DNA from: Drosophila miranda
Taxonomy: Eukaryota > Arthropoda > Insecta > Diptera > Drosophilidae
Direction: 5' to 3'
DNA: 64,000 nt
NCBI RefSeq assembly: GCF_003369915.1
Contig: NC_046677.1
Span: 10,602,001 to 10,666,000 of the forward strand
A program made the translations under genes and the position numbers. The notes under the pieces were generated by a model. It was not told the origin of the DNA, searched no databases, and was given only the letters and a program-made list of their open reading frames with translations. Each line of letters starts with the position of its first letter. The first letter of the stretch is position 1. This document shows, piece after piece, positions 36,891 to 49,249 of this stretch.

Positions 36891-37526
36891 ATGTACGTTA
36901 TAACGAAATTCTTTCAGCTCATTTTCATACTGTTTTTTATCACCGAAGTATGTATCATATATCATATTGATCCCTTAAGTATTTAAAAATGTTCAAGATC
37001 ACGGCAAAATTTGAGTTTACCAACGTCAAATGGAGTATTTTGGATAAGGAATACAGCGCAGTAGAATATTGTTATCTAAAGTCGATAAATAGGACCTACA
37101 AATACGTGTCTGTAAAAGTGCATTTAAGAATTGAATGGTACAACTGCACACAAACTCTATGAAACGTATGTGTTGTATTGTATATTGAAGATATACATAT
37201 TTCAGGTTAACACTGCATTATATAAGCGACTCAGTGGATACAAGCCATTTCTCTACAATTACACTATTGATGACTGTAAGTTCCTGAAAATCCTGTCGCA
37301 AATTACTTTTTTGACTTTATTGGAAATAAACACAATATAAACCATGCATGTCCGTATTCTGGAAGTTTTCGATCCAGTCCAATCAGATTCCATTTTAGTC
37401 GTTTTTCGTGTGTAGGGTGAAGTCCTTATGGATAAGGTTCCTATTAGTCTGGTCAACAATCTATTAACAGAGGTTCTGCCCTTGCCGGAAGGTGACTATC
37501 TTTTGCAAACACATGGAAATGTTTGA
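36891..37526 (+). pseudogene. Decayed DUF1091-family gene
   Basis: Exon 1 (36891-36947) codes a signal-peptide-like start, MYVITKFFQLIFILFFITE, then a 50-bp intron (GTATGT...AAG, 36948-36997). Exon 2 follows with the DUF1091 pattern AKFEFTNVKWSILDKEYSAV, EYCYLKSINRTYKYVSVKV, then after a gap VNTALYKRLSGYKPFLYNYT with IDDCKFLK, and finally DKVPISLVNNLLTEVLPLP with EGDYLL. Order and spacing are those of this large insect family of small secreted proteins (unknown biochemical role, many expressed in sensory or reproductive tissue). The frame is broken by stops after the KYVSVKV block and again after CKFLK, and the central Cys-rich part is lost, so I call it a pseudogene of an ordinary host gene. 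Confidence 0.75.
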
Positions 37527-37566
37527 TAAATATATTTGAACCATAATATTTTAGCTAAATGATGGA

Positions 37567-37831
37567 TTGCATAAACGGTTCAGTTCGGTTCAGCACTTCT
37601 CTACAATTTCACTGTGTATGGCTGAAGATTCTCATGAGTAATCCCCCATTAGCAATCGCATCGATAATTCCTTATTTTGGCTTCTTGAAACAAACCACAA
37701 GCCACGAACCACTCATATCCCTACAATGTAGAAAAGGTTTCTATAAGCCTTGCCAACAATCTATTAAAAAGGTGACTTCTTTTCAAAACACATGGAATTG
37801 TGGAGAGCATCATTCGAAGTGGAACTCTTAG
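37567..37831 (+). pseudogene. Second, more decayed DUF1091 copy (C-terminal half)
   Basis: Nucleotide similarity to the neighbour is plain: TTCTCTACAATTTCACTGT (from about 37,600) matches its LYNYTID stretch, and ATAAGCCTTGCCAACAATCT, preceded by GAAAAGGTTTCT, matches its DKVPISLVNNLL stretch, followed by an AAAACACATGG match. Several frame breaks separate the blocks. It lies 40 bp after the first remnant in the same direction, so the two arose as a tandem duplication. Confidence 0.65.
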
Positions 37832-38077
37832 CTAATTCGTATTTTTTGCTCTTTAAAAACTCTGTAAACCATCACATACGTACACAATTTATAAACGACT
37901 AATTTTGAACAAATTACAAACAATTGCAAAACATTTCAATGCGATAATCGTTGACGCAATAAGATTTACTCTTATATTTGTCAGTTCGCGTCACAGGACC
38001 ATCGAGTCTCATCCGTGGCCTGAGCACTACGCTTGCATCGAACCGTCCCTCACCAGGTCTCGTACTCAGACGTACCC

Positions 38078-40005
38078 TTATCTTATAAACAGCTCGATAT
38101 CATCGTTATCACTTGAAACGTAGTATACCTTTTCTCCCTTCTTTGTGGTACGTGGATAATAGGGTGCTTTGGGTATAGCATGTTTTATGTTTTTCTGCCT
38201 TCTACCGCTTAGGTTATAGGCGGCCAGAACTTCCACCAACCTCAACGGCTGACACTGGGGATAGGGTTTGATTAGGTCATTGATGCTGTCAAGCACGAAC
38301 TGTGCTGCCTTTTGAACAGAACTCTCCTTTGGGGATTTCTGCCGTAGTTGGAAACAGAGACAAAAGTGGCCTGGTATCTGGGCGGTAGTGCAGTTCCTTT
38401 CATCCGGAATCGGAAGAAACAAACTGATGCCGCGATCGTTATCCAAATTGAACGTTCTATTCTTCACTTGATAGTCGCTCAACCGCTCCAAGTGGAGGAC
38501 ATCTTTGAGGGTTTCATGCAGATCGAATGTTGTAAGGAGACTGTCGGCATTCCGCTGAAGATTGGCCATGGCCAACGGAAACCTTTCGGTCATCCATTCG
38601 GGGTAGAGGCTATCAGCAATGGCTGTGAAATCTCCTCCATGCCCTGAAATGTTCGCGTGAAATCGACACCCTCACAGTCGGTGCCCTGGAATCTTAGCCC
38701 GTGATCGGACATCAGCAGGATCAGGGTGTGATTCATGATACCCTGTTCATGCAGCTCACGCAACATCCTCACATAGTCCTTGTCTATTGTCCGGGCATAG
38801 TTGAAATAGTCATGGACGCCCGATGCTTTCCAAAATAAGGAGAATGATGGCTTCTGTCTCATGTGCGGCATTAGCTTGTAGATGAATTCATAGAGAACAT
38901 CCTCATACAGGCGTCCAGCGGTGCATTCCATAGATATATACAGTTTACCCAACGTCCTGGCCTCATAATGAGTGTGCTGTCGCATATTCTGCATCACGGG
39001 GCGTAAATAAAACTCCGTGCGTTGTTTTTTAAATCCCCCCCCATGGATAGTTAATATGTCATGCTGATCGCTGTCCTCCCCATAGCTGGTCGTGTACCCT
39101 GCCGCCTTGAAGTCATCCCACAAAAACCGACATCTATCGAAGGTTTTGTTTCCCGAATAGCAGGTCCCATTCAGTTCTTCAGGGCTTCGGCCAGTCAAGA
39201 GGCGAAGCATATTGGTATAGGTGTTGCTTCCAATGCGGTTGTAGCCCCAGAACTCGGTATGCGGCAGTCTATCAATAAAGCTCGCCACTTCTGGAAAGGA
39301 GCGCAGATAGTGCATGTGCGAGAAGGAGTCAATGCCCAAAATCATGACGGAGAGTTTTTCATGGGTACGCGGCTTCCGATTTTTCTTCTCCGGCGGTGGC
39401 GGTGGGAGGAAAAACAGGGTATCATTATAGATCATTTTTCCATATGCGCTACATCGAATCCAAAAATACTGAACGCCAGTTCCCACCTCAAGGTATCTCC
39501 TTTTCGTGCTCAAACGGAAATTTTGCTGGCCTATTCTTTTGTTGCGAACTTCGTCCTTTCGTATAAATCGCACATATGCGCAACTGACATCGGTAAGGTA
39601 TTTCACGCCACAACAGGAGCGTAACTCCGGCTCGGAGTGATTGAAGAACAGGTAATTCTTGCCTGCAACAATCTTGGTTGTCAGTAGCTGCACCCTGGGG
39701 CATACAACTGTGCTCATTCGATGGATATACGGCAGGACACGAGTCGCCAGAGGTTTCATTGCTTCCATATGACATCCGTAAGTATTCACAAAATATTTCT
39801 CCTCTACAATATTTGCTGTCGTACTCTTTGGTTGTCGTGTGGTATTGGCATCCTCTGTGTTTTCCATAAAATGTTTTGCCTCGAGACTTTTATAATCGTT
39901 TTGGTTACCATCCTTGAATAAGAGAATATACAATGTGATAAAAATCACGATAAAAAGCGATTTAGCGCAACGGCTATATAATATGATTGATTTTATATCT
40001 CTCAT
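38078..40005 (-). pseudogene. DUF229 family, membrane-anchored sulfatase/phosphatase-fold protein; split by an apparent frameshift
   Basis: Read from 40005 leftwards, the first frame (471 codons, to 38590) begins MRDIKSIILYSRCAK and has one membrane helix at residues 16-30 (SLFIVIFITLYILLF), so a type II anchor. It then carries the DUF229 core: VMILGIDSFSHMHYLRSFPE, WGYNRIGSNTYTNMLRLLTG, a Cys-containing CRFLWDDFKAAGYTTSYGED, and LILLMSDHGLRF, which is the metal-binding Asp/His motif of the alkaline-phosphatase-like fold. The second frame (171 codons, 38078-38593) continues the domain with MTERFPLAMANLQRNADSLL and YDLHET-like FDLHETLKDVL. The join falls in a C-run near 38,607-38,610: one C more would restore the expected PEWM motif and a 642-residue protein. 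Either a recent mutation, a polymorphism or an assembly error; everything else looks intact. Substrate unknown. Confidence 0.75.
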
Positions 40006-41459
40006 CGTGGTTTTTTGTCTTTTTGAATTTAGTATTTGTTTGAAGTTTCTAAAAAATGCCTGCTCTAAAACGACCTTTGTCTGTTACATTTATGCCATAA
40101 TCTACAGAAGATTCAAATCATACGAATTTGGACTCACAATTCTTCACATTCAACCCTCCAAATGTACCCATATATCATTTAAGTATAATTTTACGCTTCA
40201 TTTTTATTGAATTCTTTTTTTTGTAATTTTTTGTTGTTTTCATTCTGCGCTTTTTACTTGCAATATTTGATGCTACAATTTATAACTAAAGTATTAACTT
40301 AGCGTTTACAAAAAATTATGTATCTGACGCACTTAGAATATATGTTGAAAATGTAATCTTCTGATTTTGTTATTGGTAAATGTTATGTTTGTGTTTCATT
40401 AACTTAATTATTCTTGCTTGCTCCTTGCTTATCAGTTCAATATTCTCCGTATTGTATATTTTTGAATTTTTTCGTTTAGCATTTATGTTTGTTATTCAAT
40501 GACTTCGTTTTCGTCTAAATATTTATTATGTATGTTTTATATAAAATATAAAATGCATATCAAATTGTGGTTAAAAGGGAGTCGGATGAATTGATTATGA
40601 TCAGGATAATGGGTGGCTGGGTTTTTCTTTTTAGGGCGAAAGGAGTGCGAACACCAAGAAAAAAGAATGTGGTTTTAATGACTTCCAAGATCCAGATCAA
40701 AGGGATTTTAAGAGCTCAAACCTATCCATTGAATAGATCCGTCAATCACTTGGGACCTTGGCTAAGCGAAAAATTAACGCAAAATCCTTCTTCTTTCTCG
40801 ATGCAGTATAGTTTTGGCGAGCAGAGGTTTAATGTTTTGTTTCTCAGTAATAAATAGGTCTTTAGAATTATAGGTATATGTATGTATGTATATTATGTGC
40901 CAATATGGCCCTTATCTTGCATACATGTCTCATTATCATTATGTATATTTATGTATATATGTATGTATAATCATGCACGTAGCTTATTATTGTTTAGGGG
41001 CTGTATGTTTTATGGTTTTAATGGTTGGATCCTCGTTTAGCGTTCTTAAATACGATTCGTTTTAAAGTAGTGATGCTAACTCTTAATACCGACAATGCCA
41101 ATTGTTGCAATTTGACTAATTAAAAACACAGGGGAAGGGGGAAAACATAAACGATATACTAACTGCCAAATCAATCCATTAAAATTCTTTCAAAACAAAC
41201 ATTCAACAAAAATCGATCGTGCGATTGGGGAGTAATATTAATTTTAAAACAAATTTTTCATCAACTTCTTTTTTTATAATACTTTTGGCATTTTCTTTTT
41301 CGCTGCTAGAAAACAATTCCATTCCAGACGAGAGATCTACCATTTATAGATGCCATCTCCTCGTCGAACCTCGAACCTCAAAAGGAAAATTAAAACTAAT
41401 TTCAGTTAGAATTTGCTGGACAGTCTTTATGCTGATTTTTGGGGGAGTGGAGGGCCCCA
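40006..41459 (-). other. DUF229 5' flank and probable Kr-h1 3' UTR
   Basis: A/T-rich. Minus-strand AATAAA signals lie near 40,201-40,207 and 40,522-40,527, either of which could end the Kr-h1 transcript. No coding sequence is seen. Confidence 0.5.
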
Positions 41460-44400
41460 CTACGAGGCCTTGGCGAACTGTATGACAGAGTTCATCCTCA
41501 TCACCTTGGAGTTGTTGATGGCATCCGTTAAGGTCGTCGTAGCCGATGTGGCGCCATCTCCTGCTCCCCCCAGCGCCGCCTGGCTGTTGTTGCTACTATC
41601 AGCCTGACATGCCGTGCCATCGCCCTTGTTCATGTAATGCTTGCGCTTCCTCAGCGGCAGCGTCATCACATTCCGATCGGCCATCATCAGGGAATCGCTT
41701 TCCGGCGAGGAGCTACGCTCAGGCGACTCTGTGCTGGATCGCAGACCAATGGCTGCCTCCACGCGGCGCACAATGTCAGGATTTGGAAGGGCAGATCTGT
41801 GGGGAGAGGTTCGTTATTAGTATGCCTTTTTCAGGAGGAGATTGTAGCTTCAATACTTACTCATACTTGGGCACAGGCGCGTAGCCTTTGTGCAGGCCAT
41901 GACGTGCCAGATCGCCACGCTTAAAGTGCTCGATGAGCACGGTGGCCTCGTGGGTATCGTCATAGTTGGCCGCCAGATCGCTGACATGCAGCGTGGGCTG
42001 TGGCGATGGCGTTGGCTGTGGCACTGCCTCTGGAGGAGGTGAAGCAGCATGCCCACGGCGCAGTTGCATCATTTGCCAGGCAGCGGCATGGACATCCTCA
42101 TCGTTGACATGGTCCTCATCCTGACGTGCAATACTGGCCGCCTCGAGCAGTGCAGGATTGATGGTCAGGGGCTGTGCCTGTGGCTGTAGCTCCACTAAAC
42201 TGGGCGTCGCCTGGTAGGGCTGGTAGACCATTGGTGCTGGCGGCTGGCTCTGGCTCTGATTCTGTTGCATGCTCAGATCCGTGGGCAATTCCTCCTCCGT
42301 ATAGCTGCTGGGGGCGGGCTGGGCACTGGAGACGCCACTGTCCCGACTTAGTGCATCCGTGTCCAATGGCACGGCGGGCAGATATTGGACTGCGGATGGC
42401 GGCGGTGAGGCCAGGCTGCTGGCGGATGGCGAGTACGTGGAACTGGGAGAGCTTGGCGATAGTGGGGCGGAAAGGACTGGCACTCCAGTGACGGCCGCCT
42501 TGACTGCACGAGGCTGACGTGGTTGGCGAGGCTTCTTCACTGCCGGCGGAGAGCTTGGGGGAGAATTATTGCTGCTTTCAGAATTGCTGGCGAGTCCCTG
42601 CGAGGACGACGACGATGCGGAGGAGGTGGAACCCACTGCCGTTGCACCTGCCGCCTCGGCCTCATCGTCGGGTATCTCGTTGGCATGCCCCTTGATGTGG
42701 GCCTCCATCTCCTTCTTGTTCTTGAACGTCTCGTCGCAGATGGTGCACTTGTAGCACTTGGATCCGTAGTGTTGCACGCGATGCAGCTTCAGCACGTGAT
42801 TGTACCCAAAATCCCGGAAGCAGATGTCGCAGTGATAGGGCTTCTCGCCCGTGTGCGTGCGGGAGTGCACCTTGAGCTGTTTGGAGCAGGTGAATCCCTT
42901 GCCGCAGCCCGGCTCCGGGCACTTGTACGGCTTCTCGCCCGTGTGGGTGCGCATGTGGATGACCAGCTGTCCGGATTGGATGAAGGTCTTCTCACAGACG
43001 GAGCACTTGTGCGGCCGCTCTCCCGTATGGATGCGCATGTGGCGATGCAGCTTTCCCGAATGCTCAAAGGCCCTGCCGCATACATCACACTTGTACGGAC
43101 GCTCCTTGGTGTGGATGCGACGGTGCACCTGGAGGTTCTCCTTGACGCTGAATAGCTTGTGGCAGAATTCGCACTCGAAGGGACGTTCTCCGGTATGGGT
43201 GCGATAGTGACGGATCTAAAGATGGCAAAGAGAAACTATTAGCTGGGGATACTCTTTCGGAGAGAGGAGTCTTATGACTTACCAGCCTCGCGGGCACTGC
43301 GAATGTCTTCTGGCACACATTGCACTGATACGGATCCGCTCCGGCGGCCACATTCGCTAGCGGCTTGATGGTCGGACTCTTGGGTATGCCCACCGGCAGA
43401 CCCGCTTCGTTCAGTTCGATGGGTGACGATGTGGATGCGTGGCCGGGTGCTCCTCCCGCTCCATGGAGTGCCATTTCGGCATTCTTCGCATGCGACTTCG
43501 TGTGCGAAGTGTGGGCCGATTTGCTGCCGAACGTCATGCCGCACTGTTCGCACTTGAACTGTGGTTTCGTGCCGTTCTGCTTGCGCGGCTGCGCAGTGGC
43601 AGCGCTGTAGCTGGCGCTTGGCGGAGGCTCTGTCTTGACGCGCTGTGCTGCTGCTGCTGCGGATGCTGCATGTGGCGTCGTTGTTGTTGTTGTAATACTT
43701 TCATGCTGCTGTTGTAACGCCAGCTGATAGCTGTAGCTAACAAATTGCTGTTGTTCCTGGGACTGCTGCTGCTGCAGTTGCATTTGTCGCTGCTGCGGCG
43801 TCTGCAGCAGCTCGTAGTGCTCCTGCTGTCCGCCCAGTGGCGCCCCACCAATGCCCGCACTTGGCGTCGCCGTTAATGGGGGCGGCACCTGCAGGCAGAA
43901 TTGCGTTTGGGCGGGTTGCTCCGTTTTTATGAGCAGCTGGTTAGCGGGATAGTAGACCATATTGGTTGTGGCTGAATCTGAAGAGAGCGAGAGGGGATCA
44001 AGAGAAGGGGGATTAGCATTAGGGGTACTACTTGGTGGTTGGATTTCTTAAATAAAGATATTATTTTTTAAGCTACCTATCTATTCTATCCTTTTCAACC
44101 TTTTCGCAGGCCCAGAAAACCCAATGAACCTGCATTACAGGTTCCGTTCCCATTGATCCCGAGATCCTGCGTCACGGAAAAATAAAAAATAAATGTAACA
44201 ACGCAAAAAACCCCCCTCCACATGTGCGATACCATTTATAATGAGGTACACATGTACGGGTGGTTGGGAAAAGCCTCTAGAGCGTGAGTGGAAAAGGGGT
44301 AGTGCGGGGGGGCAAGGGAAAACCCACCCTATTACGTTCCTACTACGCACTTTTTCTTGTTATTGCCGGCCGGGGTTTTCCCAGAAAAGAAAACTTAACA

Positions 44401-44873
44401 GAGAGAGGGAGAGCGAAACTGGGGAGGCATTTTCATTCAGAATTACGCATTATAGAAAAATTTCCCTTTTCAGGGATATTTTCAAAAAAGACCTGAAGCT
44501 TTCCAACCGGCTTTGCCATGGCTCTCTTTCGCTTTGACGCGGCGCTCTCCCTCTCACTTTTTGTTTACTGTTATGATAAAATAAACCCCCCACACGCACA
44601 CACCTCCCTCCAGTAACGGAACAGCGTATACCAAAACAAAATGGCGTCGCGCAGTGAGCGGGGGAGCCCTAAACTTTTCCGGCAGCAAACTTTTCCCGAA
44701 CCTTCTTTTCGCGTTTTACCTTTTGCATTCGATTTCTTGGGGGCAGCAGCGGGGCCCGACTTTGGCTTGGACTTGGATATATCCACCAGTTCAGTGCCCG
44801 ATTTGTAGAGCACATCTTTAATCCATATCTGCTTGGTGGCCCAAGTTTTTGCGTCATTCTTGCTTTCAGTCAT
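41460..44873 (-). CDS. Kr-h1: Krueppel homolog 1, juvenile-hormone-induced C2H2 zinc-finger repressor
   Basis: Coding exons on the minus strand: 44720-44873 (alpha only), 43283-43977, 41861-43215, 41460-41796, with introns of 67 bp and 64 bp in the 3' half. Starting at the ATG at 43960 the protein has 789 residues (beta); joined to the upstream exon (MTESKNDAKTWATKQIWIKD onward, ending AAAAG|GTAAAA) it has 846 (alpha). Both are close to the 791 and 845 I recall for D. melanogaster. Eight C2H2 fingers are present: one isolated near residues 135-157 (FKCEQCGMTF), seven in tandem at about 211-404 with TGERP/TGEKP linkers. A Gln-rich stretch (48-87) precedes them; the C-terminal half is Ser/Pro-rich and ends RMNSVIQFAKAS. 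Kr-h1 is the early target of the Met/Gce juvenile-hormone receptor and represses ecdysone-induced metamorphic genes in the nucleus. Regulatory sequence probably extends far right. Confidence 0.95.
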
Positions 44874-45207
44874 CTTCGAGTCTTAATGGTGTAGTGGGGG
44901 TTTTTTTTTTTGATTGATTTCTAAAGTCCATTCATTGTTCGCCGGGAAAAGTGTAAATCTTTTCCAGTTTTCAGTTCTTGCGTTAGGAGATCTTTTCGTT
45001 TAAATAGTGATAAAGTCCGTATAAAATTGATTCGTTCATTGGGGTTTATAAAAATCAGACTTAAGCAGCATTTTAGTCAGTTTTGTTTGTTCCATCAGTC
45101 CTTGGTTTTTTATAAGATTATACTAGGTTTTATTCTAAGTTTTTTCAGTTTGATTAGTTTTAAAAAGTCATTTAGTTGTTTATAATTTATGGATTTATTT
45201 CTTTCTT
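44874..45207. other. Kr-h1 alpha 5' UTR / flank
   Basis: T-rich sequence on the plus strand, without coding features; upstream of the alpha start ATG. No splice acceptor is evident just upstream of that ATG, so a 5' UTR contiguous with the alpha exon is likely. Confidence 0.4.
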
Positions 45208-45459
45208 TTAAACAAGAATCTTCATTTGCCGAGTGATTTTCTCTTTGATCAGATTCTTCTTAATGATTTTGATGATTTTCTTCAAATCCTTGGACTGTTG
45301 CACGGGATAGGTGTGCTGGTGGGCCTGGATATTCTGAGGATGATGCTGCTGCTGCTGCTGGGGATGATGATACTGGTGGTGTCCGCCCTGACCCGTGCTC
45401 TTGTTCATGCGCATTTTTCTAAACGATCTCAAGATATCGTTCATTGAGAAATCAGTCAT
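45208..45459 (-). CDS. Small ORF, 83 residues, His/Gln-rich then Lys/Ile-rich
   Basis: Begins MTDFSMNDILRSFRKMRMNK in a good start context (ACAAAAATGA), has a HQYHHPQQQQQHHPQ segment, and ends with a basic, amphipathic part (KDLKKIIKIIKKNLIKEKIT). The frame is open further upstream but that part reads as a repeat. It lies 335 nt upstream of the Kr-h1 alpha exon on the same strand, so it could be a short gene, an upstream ORF of a Kr-h1 transcript, or chance. The clean start context and the sharply two-part composition favour a real product. Family unknown. Confidence 0.4.
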   Translation of the reverse strand: MTDFSMNDILRSFRKMRMNKSTGQGGHHQYHHPQQQQQHHPQNIQAHQHTYPVQQSKDLKKIIKIIKKNLIKEKITRQMKILV

Positions 45460-48400
45460 TTTTGTCGATACACACACTTTGCACCGCACAGCAACCGCCA
45501 CCGCCACCGCACACGCCACGCCACTGGGATTTGGATCTCGGATGAGTCGAAAACCGGGGAGTACCGGGAGTGTTCACATTGCCGCACGCGTATCTATGTA
45601 GTTCTAGGTCTGATGTTGCAACAGAGACTGGTGGGTGAGTGGCCGAAAAATCTGCCTCGAACCCCCCAAAACTCGAAAACGGGAAAAACCAACCACCAAA
45701 AAAACCAACAAGAAAATGTTCCCATTTGATCTGAAATTTCCCTTCAAATTGGAAAATTGTTTGAGCGTTGAATGTTCGAAGAGGGACATTTTTGAGTGCG
45801 TTTGAGCGAGTTGCTGGGGAATTTCTGGTCAGACCACCAGAATAAATTCCCTTTGATTCGGTGCTGGAGTACGGAATGAAATGAGTCATTATAAAATAAA
45901 TCAAATTCTTATCTCAGCTTATTTCGCAATCTGTCTTAGTCATGATGACTCTGGCGGTTTTAATCTATATAATTCCGGTATCTAAAAGCAACATTCTCCC
46001 AAAACAAAATACGTAATAAATAAAAACCAAAAATAGCATTCGACTATAGTGCAAACCGTTTGTGGATAAAGATCCTATGGTTGGGGTTTATATATGGCAT
46101 ATGCGTATGCCTTGCACAATGTTGTTTGAAGTGTGGGATTTTTCGAGATCATAAATCTCTATTATGATCGTAAAGCTGGAAATTAGCCAATAATATAGAT
46201 AGCATCATAAGTACTTTCATTAATTTGTTGTTTATGGATGGTATTTATAGCGTCTCAAAGTACATTTATAGAACAGAAAGCTAGTCTGAGAGATACATAT
46301 ATGAGTATTATTGGTAACTTTTCACAGATTGTAATAATCTTTTACTTGTACTTTTCTCTATGGATTTACCCATCATATCTATATCCTTACTTTTCCCTGA
46401 GGATTATCTATTCTATGTCCACGCTTCACTTTACTTTCACTGTAGATCCCACAACTAATAACTCATTTGTGTTCGTTCTCCCCACCTCATAGATCTCTCC
46501 TCACCAGATATCTATCTATAGAAAGCCAACGACCAAGTTCCACCTTCGACAACTCAAAAAATATGAGAAACCCTCCCAAAAAAAAAGACAGAAACAACCG
46601 GAGAACGAAAAGCAAATGTTCAAAAAACTTTTTTGTGTGGAAGGCAAGTTCAAAAAACTTTTGTCAGCTTTTTTGTTGTTGTGATGTTTATTCGGGCTGT
46701 ACGTTAAAACTAGCGCAAAAGTTCATTAACATTCGACACAAAAACTATTTTTGTGTGGGTATACGAGAGTATCTGTGTGTGGGGAAACGATCGCTCCGCT
46801 CAGCTCTGCTCTGCTCTCCTCTCTCTCTATCCTCGGTCTCTATAGTTTCTGAAGGTAAGACCAGAACAACAAAACGCCGAAAATGCTTTAGAGGAAAAAT
46901 ACATTTATCTATTATGAGGTTGAAAGCAAACCAAAGCCCCGTGCACTGTGCAACGCATGGCACGGTCAATGATCGGATGGTAGGATGGATGGGTGGATGG
47001 TTCGTTGTTGCCAAGCAGAGATAGAGATACTAGGAAAGAGAGAACTCTCCCTCTTCTGTCTCATATCTCCCTCCGCCATATTGACCGAGTCGAAGTGCCG
47101 TTATTTTGTTGGGATAGCTCTAAAATGGAGCGGCTTTTGAAACTGGTCTTGGGACGGTGTTGTAGCTGGGCGGTTAAGGTATGAGGTGTAGGACGGTGGG
47201 TTTTAATGATCATGTTTGGATAGATCAGTAAAGTTGCTTGACGGGAAGACCTTTTATAAAAGAGATAACTTATGTTTTGGATGGGTAATGAGATGTACTT
47301 GCAAAAGAAGTATTTTAATGAAAATCTGCCAGTTTTCAACAGTTTCCTCTGCATACTTGTGGTAGAAATATAGATTGCTTTGCTAGTTCCCATAAAATAC
47401 TAGCCAAAATCGAATCCAAATGAAATATACAAACAGAAATAGTACTCAAATCATCCATACTTCCCAGAAACGTTCCATTAAAAACCTAATACGTTGCTTA
47501 GTTATGGATTATTAAATCATAAAGCTAAACTAATTATGCACCTTAGACCCTTAATCAGTATTAAATATTTCCCCCCTTCGTGACTATTTATATCCCACCC
47601 AAAATCCACTTAAGCTTCCATAAACACCCCGACCCTCGGAGCTACACCTAAATCTACAGACTCCCCCCGCTCTCTGCCCGCTACTCTACCTTTTTGTAGG
47701 TGTATGATATGGTATGGGGTTTGTTGAGTCTGGGCCTGGGTCTGTGGCTGTGGCTGTGACTGGGCTTGGTGTTCGTTTTGGGTTTCTTCTTTCGTGGACT
47801 TTTGATGGGGTCAATGAACATTTAAATATAAGCAAATTGTAAGCTTTTTCATTCTCTCTCCCGCGGCTTCATTCACCATTTGTTTATGTATTTATTTCTG
47901 GGTATTTTCTGTGCTCTGCTCTGTCCCCGCATATCCATTACAGCAATCGGAGCGCAGCGCACTTATTTGTATGATTTTTCACTAGCTTTCGGTTTAATAA
48001 AAACAGAGTTCGATGAGCCCCCGCGATAAGATAGAAATAGAGAGATAGAGGTTCGGTTGTCCATTTTAATACGATTCTTTGTGGGAAATCTCAATATACT
48101 CAATGAATATACTATTTGCTGTAGCTCTCCAAAACGGAAGAAACTATTGGTAGCGATAAGATAATGATACTAGTGGCAAAGGGGCTTAGCTCGGAAATTC
48201 CCATGGGTTGACATTTATAAGGAAATGCAGTGTTTTTGTGTGTGGAAAATCCCCTTGCTAATGGGGATTCCTTGGAAAATCTCTCTCGATGATTCCTATG
48301 GTAAATACAAATAGGCATAATAAATATTTATTTAGATACTCTTTTTGGTTTACAAATATAAATGTTATATTCTAGGATGGAGTTTCCTAGAAAGTAAACT

Positions 48401-49158
48401 ATATTTTTGGTGTATAACGAGTATACGTAGAGGCTATATGAGTATATATTTTTATTTATATTGCGAAGGTCTAGACACGAAGTCTGACTTTGGGCTGCGC
48501 TGCCGCGGCCGCGGCCGCTGCCTCTGCCGCTGCCCCTGCCACCTTCGGCAGCGACGCAGCTGTTAGGCCACGCACATTTTGCGTGGGGGCGACAGCGGTT
48601 GGCCTAGGTCAAAAAGCAAGCAAACAGCAGCAGCGAGTCGGGCGAGTAATCAGCGAGCGAGAGTGTGGTGTGAGAGAGAGGTCGACAGCACAATCAAACT
48701 GTAAATGACGCAGCACAGTAGGAGGAGAGGGATGGGGAGAGCACAGTAGCAAGAGATGGAGAGGGATGTCGCGCGTGCACATAATATAACGACGGATCTA
48801 GAAATTGTGGCGTAATGGAATCATCCAACATTTCGATATCTGGCGAAATTTAATATTTTTCCATGGAAAATGCAACAAATTTTGCAGGAAAACTTAAAGC
48901 TTCATGCAGCCACCTACCCCCAATGACAGGTTTTCACTTTTTTTTAGCAAGAAAATGGCGCATCAGGCACAACGTTCCCTTTCGTTTGACATTCCTCCTC
49001 CCCAAGGCAGGTGACAGGGGCCCACACACGGCTGCGCTGCTCTGCTGCTGCAACAACAGGCTTACTCATGACACAAACCAGAAAAAGAGAGAGAGAGTGT
49101 GTGGGAGGGGGAGAGTGCTGCTACTGATGTTGCCAGCACGCGCATTGCTGTCTCTGAC
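45460..49158. other. Non-coding stretch upstream of Kr-h1
   Basis: Holds several purine and CT-rich patches (46,800-46,840), a G/C-rich patch (48,490-48,560) and GCC/GCT repeats. AAATGAGTCATT (45,886-45,897) and AGTCATGATGACT (45,936-45,948) are AP-1-like palindromes. No coding exon. Confidence 0.5.
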
Positions 49159-49249
49159 GTCGAAAACTAATGCACGGCCTCCTTATGGCAACGCCATGCT
49201 GAGAGCTGTTTCGTGCGCGTGTCGAAAACTTTTTCACGCCCTCCACGTG
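49159..49249. promoter_or_regulatory. Paired 24-bp motif plus E-box, cluster A
   Basis: Two copies of the recurrent motif, 49,159-49,182 and 49,221-49,244 (both plus, cores GAAAACTAATGCACG and GAAAACTTTTTCACG), 62 bp apart. The second runs into CACGTG at 49,244-49,249, in the context CCCTCCACGTG. Confidence 0.55.
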
